Assembly (NCBI GenBank): GCA_005880945.1
Contig: VBIU01000056.1
Coordinates: forward strand, 1 to 42,447
Source of the DNA: Chloroflexota bacterium
GTDB lineage: Bacteria; Chloroflexota; Dormibacteria; Dormibacterales; Dormibacteraceae
Reading direction: 5' to 3'
Length of the DNA stretch: 42,447 nucleotides
Below the pieces are notes generated by a model. It was not told the DNA's origin. It searched no databases and saw only the letters and a list, made by a program, of their open reading frames with translations. The translations under genes and the position numbers were made by a program. Below, piece after piece: positions 33,420 to 39,213 of this stretch (the stretch's first letter is position 1; each line of letters opens with the position of its first letter).

Positions 33420-34197
33420 CTTTGGAGTTCGCCACCATGACGACGACGCCGATCAAGACCATCACGAGTCCAACCACCAGGACCGCGTACTGAGCGATCG
33501 CGATAAATGCGGTCGGCTTTCGCGGACCTTCGTCGGCCTCCTCGCTCCCCGCAACGTCGCCAGACGCGAGCTGCCAGGCCCCGGTGGCTGCCGATATCGC
33601 GTCCGCTTTGGATCTCTTTTTCTTCGTTGCGGGCTCAGGCTCGGCAGTGCCTTTGGTCTCGCCGACCACGGACCACGACGCTCCCGCCCCGGCCGAGGTC
33701 GTTTGTGGCACCGCCTGAGCCGGGGCCGCGGGCTCGGGTTGTGCGGGCTCAGCCGGCGCTGGAGTCCACACGGGCTGGGGCGCCGGCTCCTCATAAGGCG
33801 CGGGTTCATACGCGGGCGCGGGCGGAGCCGGAGTCGGTGCGAAAGTCGGCGTACCGGAGGGAGGCGCCGCGGTCGGCCCGGTGTCCCAGGCAGGTTGCGT
33901 CCCGTGGGTCTTCCTGGGTGGAGGCGCGACTGGCGGCGGCGCGTAGGCCGATGTCTCGTAGGTGAGCGTGGGGGCTGCGGGGGCCGCGGGTTCCTCGACG
34001 GTGGCCCGGCTGCCCTTCTCCGCGCGCCTCATGGGCGCCAGAGTGCGTTGGCGCGCAGCTCGCACCTTGTGCTCGATCTGAGATCGCCGCGCCGAGTACA
34101 TGGAGCGTTTCTCGACTGACTTGTGGCGCATGACGAAGATCACAGCCACGAGCCCGATCACAGCGACGGCAGGTCCAATGAGGAGCAGCGCAGGCAT
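33412..34197 (-). CDS. membrane protein: two end TM helices around a proline-rich linker
   Basis: 261 residues from ATG 34197. A TM helix at about 3-23, a basic stretch (MRHKSVEKRSMYSARRSQIEHKVRAARQR), then about 130 residues rich in Pro/Ala/Thr and short of charged residues, a Lys/Arg patch (TKKKRSKADAISAA), and a final TM helix at about 232-256. Both ends are therefore in the membrane with a long flexible loop between. Not recognised. The loop could span the cell envelope or act as a binding scaffold. A GATAAT -10 lies 9 bases before its ATG. Confidence 0.75.
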   Translation of the reverse strand: MPALLLIGPAVAVIGLVAVIFVMRHKSVEKRSMYSARRSQIEHKVRAARQRTLAPMRRAEKGSRATVEEPAAPAAPTLTYETSAYAPPPVAPPPRKTHGTQPAWDTGPTAAPPSGTPTFAPTPAPPAPAYEPAPYEEPAPQPVWTPAPAEPAQPEPAAPAQAVPQTTSAGAGASWSVVGETKGTAEPEPATKKKRSKADAISAATGAWQLASGDVAGSEEADEGPRKPTAFIAIAQYAVLVVGLVMVLIGVVVMVANSKVT

Positions 34198-34206
34198 TAG
34201 GGGCCG

Positions 34207-34212
34207 ATTATC
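34207..34212 (-). promoter_or_regulatory. -10 element of the TM/proline-rich gene
   Basis: GATAAT on the minus strand ends 9 bases before ATG 34197, the same spacing as at several other genes in the window. Confidence 0.45.
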
Positions 34213-34303
34213 GGCGATCGGTGCTTGGAGGTGTCATCGAAGATAGCGGCCGCATGATCGGCCCGTGAATCTGCCGGCCGGCCTTCCGACCGCACGGCTG
34301 TGT

Positions 34304-34309
34304 GACAAT
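34304..34309 (+). promoter_or_regulatory. -10 element of the YqeY-nth genes
   Basis: GACAAT, preceded by TG, ends 7 bases before GTG 34317. The 119-base gap from 34198 to 34316 holds this and the divergent -10 and nothing else I can recognise. Confidence 0.35.
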
Positions 34310-34316
34310 CGCCGCC

Positions 34317-34769
34317 GTGGCGCTCTACGACCGCATCCAATCCGAATTGATCGAGGCGCGCCGAGGTCGCGACCAGGTCGGCCTGAGCACGTTGTCTCTC
34401 CTCAAGAGCGAGCTGGTGAAGGCAAGCAAAGAGACGGGGGCGGTCGGGACGCTCGACGACGAGCTCGTGGTGCGCGTCGCGCGCAAAGAGGTCAAGCGGC
34501 GCGAGGAGGCAATCGACGTCTATCGCAAGGCGGGCCGCGAGGACTCGGCCAAGCGAGAGGAAGCCGAGATGGCGATCCTGCGCCGCTATCTACCGGCGGC
34601 AATGTCGCCAGAGGAGGTGGAGTCGGAAGTCCGTGCCGTTATCGAGGAGTTGAAACCTGACGGCCCCAAGGCCTTCGGAGCGGTAATGAAGGCCGCGACG
34701 GCGCGGTTGGCCGGCCGGGCTGAAGGCGCGCAGGTCGCAGCGGCCGCGCGCAAGTTGCTTGGCGCCTAA
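34317..34769 (+). CDS. GatB/YqeY-domain protein
   Basis: 150 residues from GTG 34317, giving VALYDRIQSELIEARR, where family members start; an in-frame GTG at 34302 would include the -10 box. LSTLSLLKSELVKASKE, KRREEAIDVYRKAGREDSAKREEAE, ILRRYLPAAMSPEEVE, GPKAFGAVMKAATARLAGRAEGA are typical YqeY. The fold resembles the tail of GatB, the tRNA-dependent amidotransferase subunit; YqeY probably binds tRNA, but its role is unsettled. It overlaps nth by 11 bases. Confidence 0.92.
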   Translation: MALYDRIQSELIEARRGRDQVGLSTLSLLKSELVKASKETGAVGTLDDELVVRVARKEVKRREEAIDVYRKAGREDSAKREEAEMAILRRYLPAAMSPEEVESEVRAVIEELKPDGPKAFGAVMKAATARLAGRAEGAQVAAAARKLLGA

Positions 34770-35454
34770 GCGCAAGAAGGCACCGCCTCTCCCGCGCCTG
34801 CCGCGCGGCGCGCGGACGCGGGCGAGATTGACCTACGAACGGCTGCGCGATGCGTATCCGGCGGTCACCGAGCTTGCCCACCGCGATCCTTTCCAGCTCC
34901 TGATCGCGACCATTCTGTCGGCGCAGACCACGGACCGGGCGGTGAACCTGGTCACTCCCGAGCTGTTCACGCGGTATCCGACCGCCGTGGACCTGGCCGG
35001 CGCTGACCCGGCGGTGGTGGAGGAGCTGATCAAGCCGACAGGGTTTTTCAGGGCGAAGACGCGTTCGATCATCGCCGCGAGCCGCAAGCTCGCCGAGCTG
35101 TTTGGCGGAGAGGTGCCGTCCAATATCGATGACCTGGTCAAGCTTCCAGGCATCGGGCGCAAGACGGCAAACGTGATCCTCGGCGTCGGTTTCGAGGTGC
35201 CTGGGTTCGCAGTCGACACGCATGTCAAGCGGCTCACCAACCGGCTCAAGATCACGAGCTCCAAGGACCCTGTGAAGATCGAGCGGCAGGTGTGCTCGAT
35301 AGTGCCGAAGGAGGAGTGGACGGGGCTCTCGCTGCGACTCATCCTCCACGGCCGCAGGATCTGCGTGGCCCGCCGGCCGCGCTGCGAGGAGTGCATTCTG
35401 AACGACTTCTGCCCGTCCTCGAGGACGAGACCGAAGGGGAGCAAAACCTTCTAG
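34759..35454 (+). CDS. nth: endonuclease III (Nth)
   Basis: 231 residues from TTG 34759. Bifunctional DNA glycosylase/AP lyase for oxidised pyrimidines. DPFQLLIATILSAQTTDRAVN, the HhH motif LPGIGRKTANVILG with the catalytic Lys, and VDTHVKRLTNRL with the catalytic Asp are intact; the 4Fe-4S site is Cys-x6-Cys-x2-Cys-x5-Cys in CVARRPRCEECILNDFC. It has a short basic N-terminal extension. Normal length. Confidence 0.96.
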   Translation: MAPKRKKAPPLPRLPRGARTRARLTYERLRDAYPAVTELAHRDPFQLLIATILSAQTTDRAVNLVTPELFTRYPTAVDLAGADPAVVEELIKPTGFFRAKTRSIIAASRKLAELFGGEVPSNIDDLVKLPGIGRKTANVILGVGFEVPGFAVDTHVKRLTNRLKITSSKDPVKIERQVCSIVPKEEWTGLSLRLILHGRRICVARRPRCEECILNDFCPSSRTRPKGSKTF

Positions 35455-35475
35455 CCGAAGGCCGAACATTTGTTC

Positions 35476-35481
35476 TACCAT
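35476..35481 (+). promoter_or_regulatory. -10 element of the radical SAM gene
   Basis: TACCAT ends 6 bases before GTG 35488, which favours that start over TTG 35470 lying upstream of the box. Confidence 0.4.
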
Positions 35482-35487
35482 CCAGGG

Positions 35488-36411
35488 GTGGAGAGTCCCG
35501 AGGCGCGCCTCGCCGACGTCGAGTACGTCGAGGTCCAGTGCAAGTCCGCGCTGAACCCAGTGAAGGGCATGGGCTTTGCCTGGTCGCTCAACCCCTACAC
35601 CGGCTGCGAGCATCGCTGCGCCTTCTGTTACGTCCGCGCCTTCGAGCTCCGGGCCGACAGGCCCTCCGACGATCGCTACGGCAGAACCGTCCGCATCAAG
35701 CTAAACGTGGCCGGCGTTCTGCGTAGCGAGCTCTCGAGAAAGTCGTGGGCCAGGGAGACTGTCGTCATCGGCGCCGCCACCGATCCTTATCAACCGGCGG
35801 AAGGGCGCTACCGGCTGACCCGTCAGTGCCTGCAGGCCCTGTGCGACTTTTCCAACCCAGCCGGCATGATCACACGCGGCCCCATGATCGTCCGCGACAT
35901 CGACGTGCTGACCCAGCTCGCGCGGCGCGCGAATCTTCACATCACGTTCAGCATCCCGACGGTGGACGACGACATCTGGCGACGGACCGAACCCGGTACT
36001 GCTCACCCAAGGCAGCGGTTGCGCGCCATCGAAAAGCTGGTCGCGGCCGGCATCGACGTCGGGGTCGGGATGGCGCCAATACTCCCCGGCCTTTCAGACA
36101 GGCCCGACCGGCTGGAGGCAGTGGTGAAGGCAGCACGCTCAGCTGGTGCGACCGGCCTATGGGCCGGCATGCTCCATCTCAAGGACGGCACGCGCGAACA
36201 CTTCATGTCGGTGCTCGCGAAGCACTGGCCGGAGCTCGTGCCGCGCTACGAGGATGCTTATCGCGCCCGCGCTTACCTCCCTTCGGCTTATGGCGAGTCA
36301 ACCATGAAGACGGTGGGGCGGCTGCGTGCGGTCCACGGTGTCTCCGACCGGCGCCGCGTCATTCTCACGCCGCCGCCCGAGCCCGAGCAACTGTCCCTTC
36401 TGAGTGGCTAG
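35488..36411 (+). CDS. radical SAM protein (SPL-like, Rv2578c type)
   Basis: 307 residues from GTG 35488; TTG 35470 would add six residues. The 4Fe-4S cluster motif is Cys-x3-Cys-x2-Cys in TGCEHRCAFCYVRAF. CKSALNPVKGMGFAWSLNPYTGC, VVIGAATDPYQPAEGRYRLT, MITRGPMIVRDIDVL, FSIPTVDDDIWRRTEPGTAHPRQRL and MAPILPGLSD form the pattern of a widespread actinobacterial family related to spore photoproduct lyase. The actual reaction is unknown. It follows endonuclease III, so a DNA-repair connection is possible but unproven. Confidence 0.9.
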   Translation: MESPEARLADVEYVEVQCKSALNPVKGMGFAWSLNPYTGCEHRCAFCYVRAFELRADRPSDDRYGRTVRIKLNVAGVLRSELSRKSWARETVVIGAATDPYQPAEGRYRLTRQCLQALCDFSNPAGMITRGPMIVRDIDVLTQLARRANLHITFSIPTVDDDIWRRTEPGTAHPRQRLRAIEKLVAAGIDVGVGMAPILPGLSDRPDRLEAVVKAARSAGATGLWAGMLHLKDGTREHFMSVLAKHWPELVPRYEDAYRARAYLPSAYGESTMKTVGRLRAVHGVSDRRRVILTPPPEPEQLSLLSG

Positions 36412-36419
36412 TCGAGTGC

Positions 36420-36463
36420 AACGCCCCTCACCCGCAGCCCTCCCCTTTGAAGGTGGGAGGGAG
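36420..36463. repeat. REP-like hairpin repeat, copy B
   Basis: AACGCCCCTC, then inverted repeat CCCTCCC (36438-36444) and GGGAGGG (36455-36461) around a TTTGAAGG loop, then AGA. Same design as copy A at 24820-24856, again a few bases after a stop codon. No T run follows. Confidence 0.6.
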
Positions 36464-36485
36464 ATTGGTTCTGGACTTGATCTAC

Positions 36486-36491
36486 TAGCAT
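36486..36491 (+). promoter_or_regulatory. -10 element of the 98-residue ORF
   Basis: TAGCAT ends 7 bases before ATG 36499; no Shine-Dalgarno. Confidence 0.4.
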
Positions 36492-36498
36492 TTCTCAC

Positions 36499-36795
36499 AT
36501 GCGCAGTCCCATCGATGTGCTGTTGGGGAGGGTCGGCGGCCTCACGAAGATGGAGATCGCGCGCCGTACAGTGCCTTGCTACAAGCACGTTTTGGAGAAG
36601 GACGGAGAGAAGCTTGCTCTGTGCATGCTGGTCGACTCGAGCAAGCTGTACCGATTCGCCTTCGAGGACGTGAAGGGCATGAGGAGCCTCGAGGTGAAGG
36701 CTCGGTATCTGCGAGGCGAGATGGAGCACCTCCGCCTTCGTGAATTTCAGCCGGGACTCTGCCGCTATGTCGAAAGAGCCGACAAAGCCGTCTGA
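36499..36795 (+). CDS. hypothetical protein, 98 residues
   Basis: From ATG 36499. Mixed alpha/beta composition, no TM helix: MRSPIDVLLGRVGGLTKMEI, TVPCYKHVLEKDGEKLALCM, LYRFAFEDVKGMRSLEVKAR, then a charged helix. Three cysteines. Family not recognised. It has a -10 box with the usual short spacing and codon use like its neighbours. It overlaps the following coiled-coil gene by 29 bases, so the two are probably made together. Confidence 0.7.
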   Translation: MRSPIDVLLGRVGGLTKMEIARRTVPCYKHVLEKDGEKLALCMLVDSSKLYRFAFEDVKGMRSLEVKARYLRGEMEHLRLREFQPGLCRYVERADKAV

Positions 36796-37048
36796 GTCGC
36801 TCGTTCAGCAGCTGCTTGCGGAGAGGCGAGAGCTAAAGGTTGCCGTTGAGCGCATGCGCATCGAGCTGGACGACGTGCGGAGCACAAGCGGGGGACCTGA
36901 CCCGCGCGTCCGCGATCTCACGGCGGAGGTCGAGCGGTTGAGGTATCAGCTGGCGCAGGCGCGAGCCGAGGTCGGCCTCGCACGCGAAGAGCGCGACGAG
37001 CTTCGCGAAGGCGTGGAGAAGGCGCTCGCCCAGATAGCCAAGGGATAG
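36767..37048 (+). CDS. small coiled-coil protein, 93 residues
   Basis: From ATG 36767 (MSKEPTKPSES), inside the end of the previous gene. From residue 14 almost the whole protein is heptad-like: LVQQLLAERRELKVAVERMR, a short Ser/Gly/Pro break (RSTSGGPDPR), then VRDLTAEVERLRYQLAQARA and AREERDELREGVEKALAQIA. No TM helix or enzyme motif. It could be a structural or scaffold protein, or a partner of the 98-residue protein. Confidence 0.7.
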   Translation: MSKEPTKPSESLVQQLLAERRELKVAVERMRIELDDVRSTSGGPDPRVRDLTAEVERLRYQLAQARAEVGLAREERDELREGVEKALAQIAKG

Positions 37049-37091
37049 GACCCGCCGGAGTAACGGCCGACCCGTATTGGATGTCCCCTCC

Positions 37092-37126
37092 GGCGCGTTG
37101 CGCCACCTCCCCGCGCTGCGGGGAGG
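37092..37126. repeat. two adjacent hairpins between convergent genes
   Basis: GGCGC-GTT-GCGCC (37092-37104) and the 9-bp perfect stem CCTCCCCGC-GCT-GCGGGGAGG (37106-37126). They lie beyond the terminator, between convergent genes ending at 37048 and 37178. This layout is familiar from REP-type intergenic repeats. Confidence 0.6.
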
Positions 37127-37131
37127 CCAAT

Positions 37132-37159
37132 AAAAAAGGGCCCCGCCGAGGCGAGGCCC
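37132..37159 (-). terminator. intrinsic terminator of the DUF4870 gene
   Basis: On the minus strand GGGCCTCGCC-TC-GGCGGGGCCC forms a 10-bp stem with one G-U pair, followed at once by TTTTTTATT. It lies 18 bases after the DUF4870 stop. It is the only textbook rho-independent terminator I found in the window. Confidence 0.88.
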
Positions 37160-37177
37160 TTGCGGTTTCGCGGTTTG

Positions 37178-37594
37178 TTACTTGGCCCAGCCCTCGACCA
37201 TTGGCACGTACTTGGAGACCATCCCCTGAATGCCGGGGAAGGCGAAGCGCCTGCCTCCTGCTTGCAGCGCGAGGATGAGTCCAACGACCCAGATGACGAA
37301 CCAAACGACGTACCACAGCAGCGGGAGGAAGAACAGGATCCCGACTGTCACGGTGGCGAGGACCCACGTGATGATGTAGATAAGTAGCGCGGCCCCGTGG
37401 ATGACAGTGGCGTTGGCCGCGTTGTACTTAACGTCCGCGTCATCCTTGCCTACGAAAAGAAAGATCAGGCTCCCGATAGGTGGGAACAAAGCCCACGCAA
37501 GGATCGTGTACAGGTTCTTGTTGCCACCCGCGGCACTTGGCGTCCCTCCCATGGGGGCCGGCTGTCCGGGCGGCGGGGGCGGCATCTGCGACAT
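37178..37594 (-). CDS. DUF4870-like small membrane protein
   Basis: 138 residues from ATG 37594, with a good AGGAGG 7 bases upstream, one of the few clear ribosome binding sites here. A Pro/Gly N-terminus (MSQMPPPPPGQPAPMGG) precedes helices at about 30-49, 66-84 and 86-110, with KYNAANATVIHGAALLIYII and WYVVWFVIWVVGLILALQAG; this order matches DUF4870 membrane proteins. Function unknown in the family. Followed by a strong terminator, so it is transcribed as a single gene. Confidence 0.85.
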   Translation of the reverse strand: MSQMPPPPPGQPAPMGGTPSAAGGNKNLYTILAWALFPPIGSLIFLFVGKDDADVKYNAANATVIHGAALLIYIITWVLATVTVGILFFLPLLWYVVWFVIWVVGLILALQAGGRRFAFPGIQGMVSKYVPMVEGWAK

Positions 37595-37711
37595 AAGGTG
37601 TCCTCCTAGAAAGCGTGGGTGTTCGGGGCGATTATGGGTCGAATGCCGCCAAAACGCCATAGCTTTCCTCGCCTTGCCCCTGTTGAAGCGTTGGCCCCGA
37701 ACCTACTCTGC

Positions 37712-37717
37712 TAGGCT
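37712..37717 (+). promoter_or_regulatory. -10 element of the Ser/Thr kinase gene
   Basis: TAGGCT ends 9 bases before ATG 37727; TTGGCC at 37691 is 15 bases upstream, too close for a good -35. Confidence 0.4.
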
Positions 37718-37726
37718 CCGGGCGAA

Positions 37727-39202
37727 ATGACCGAGTCCGGTCAGGCCCCCGAAACGCCTCCAAACCAGCCGCAGCCGGACGTGCCGGACTGGGCGCCGGC
37801 GCCGACTCCCACCACGCCGGAGCCGAGGGCGGCAAACCCTCCCCCGGCGGATGAAACACCCCCCGCGGCGGGCCCCGCCGCCGTCGACGCCACCATGCGT
37901 CTGCCGACCCGCGCGCCCGGGCCGCACCCGGCCGCTCAGCCCGGCCCCGCCCCACCCCAAGGAGCGCCGCCCGCAGCTGCTCCGGCGTCGGCGCCTGCCC
38001 AGTCGCCACACGCCGTCGACGCAACGATGCGCTTGCCAGTGCAGCATCCTCCGGCCCCGGCTACGGCCCCGCCGGCCACGTATCCCGCCGCCGCGAGCGG
38101 CGAGCGCCGGATCGGCAAATATCGTGTCAAGGGCGAGCTTGGGCGGGGCGGCATGGGGGCTGTATACCTGGCGGAGCAGCCGGGTCTGGGGCGCGAGGTG
38201 GCGATCAAGGAGCTCATCTTGTCCCCGGCAGCCGACCCGACTGCCTTGATGCGCTTCCTCCAGGAGGCGCAGGTAATGGCGCGCACGAGCCACCCGAACC
38301 TGGTCCAGGTGCACGACCTCGAGCAGATCGGCAACGCCAATTACATAGTGCTGGAGTTCGTGCGGGGGCGGTCTCTGCGGGACATGGTCAACCAGGGACC
38401 GATACCCCTGCCTCAGACCTTCGCCGTCATGCACGGCGTCCTGCAGGCCCTCGACTACGCGCACAAGCACGCGATAGTGCACCGCGACATGAAGCCGGAG
38501 AACGTGCTGCTGTCAGACGAGGGCAACGTCAAGGTCGCCGACTTCGGGATCGCGCGCCTGACTGATGATTCGGGCGCCGGTTCCACAGCGACCAAGACCG
38601 GCACCACGGTCGGCACACCGCAGTACATGTCGCCGGAGCAGGTTGCGTCGAGCAAGGTCGACGGACGGAGCGACCTCTACTCGGCGGGGATCATGTTCTA
38701 CGAGCTCGTGGCGGGCCAGCCGCCGTTCACCGCCTCCGAGGCGGACGGCCCGTTCACCCTGATGGCCAAGCACGTGCAAGCACCTCCGCAGCCGCCGTCC
38801 GTCCGCCGCCCGGGCCTGGACCTGCGCCTGGAGGAGGTGATCCTCAAATCACTTTCGAAGCGCCCGGAAGAGCGCTTCCAGACTGGCCAGGAGTTCGACG
38901 ACGCCGTTTCGCGGATCGCCGACCGACTGTGCCCCGGCTGGCAGCGCAGCCTGGAGCCGGGCGCCGACCTGTCCAGGATGGTGCCGGCGACGGCCGCCGC
39001 GCAGGCCGCCGCGATGGCCTCGCCGGCCGGGGTGCCGGTCATGGCAGGAGCGCCTGCCGGCGCGCCTTACCAACCTGTTTACAACCCGACTCCGCCGGTT
39101 CGCCCTGTCGCCAAGAAGGCAACGGGCTGCCTGAGCGTCCTGTTGTTTGCCCTGGCCCTGGCGCCCCCGCTCAGCCTCCTGGTCGCGTTCGCGCTTCGAT
39201 AG
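37727..39202 (+). CDS. tail-anchored Ser/Thr protein kinase (PknB-like kinase domain)
   Basis: 491 residues from ATG 37727. Residues 1-125 are Pro/Ala rich and contain AVDATMRLP twice (52-60, 96-104). The kinase domain spans about 130-400: GELGRGGMGAVYLAE (P-loop), VAIKE (K161), HRDMKPEN (D254), ADFGIAR (D272), an activation loop rich in Thr (290-297) and GTPQYMSPEQ. After a Pro/Ala linker a single TM helix (about 468-489) ends the protein, so the kinase is cytosolic and anchored by its tail, the reverse of PknB, and has no external PASTA sensor. Input may come from partner proteins. Convergent with the second cyclase, 11 bases apart. Confidence 0.94.
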   Translation: MTESGQAPETPPNQPQPDVPDWAPAPTPTTPEPRAANPPPADETPPAAGPAAVDATMRLPTRAPGPHPAAQPGPAPPQGAPPAAAPASAPAQSPHAVDATMRLPVQHPPAPATAPPATYPAAASGERRIGKYRVKGELGRGGMGAVYLAEQPGLGREVAIKELILSPAADPTALMRFLQEAQVMARTSHPNLVQVHDLEQIGNANYIVLEFVRGRSLRDMVNQGPIPLPQTFAVMHGVLQALDYAHKHAIVHRDMKPENVLLSDEGNVKVADFGIARLTDDSGAGSTATKTGTTVGTPQYMSPEQVASSKVDGRSDLYSAGIMFYELVAGQPPFTASEADGPFTLMAKHVQAPPQPPSVRRPGLDLRLEEVILKSLSKRPEERFQTGQEFDDAVSRIADRLCPGWQRSLEPGADLSRMVPATAAAQAAAMASPAGVPVMAGAPAGAPYQPVYNPTPPVRPVAKKATGCLSVLLFALALAPPLSLLVAFALR

Positions 39203-39213
39203 CGAGCACCGCC

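Noticed and set aside
36499-37048. ORFan pair as a toxin-antitoxin system
   Set aside because: The second protein is a plain coiled coil with no DNA-binding motif and the first shows no toxin fold I can recognise.
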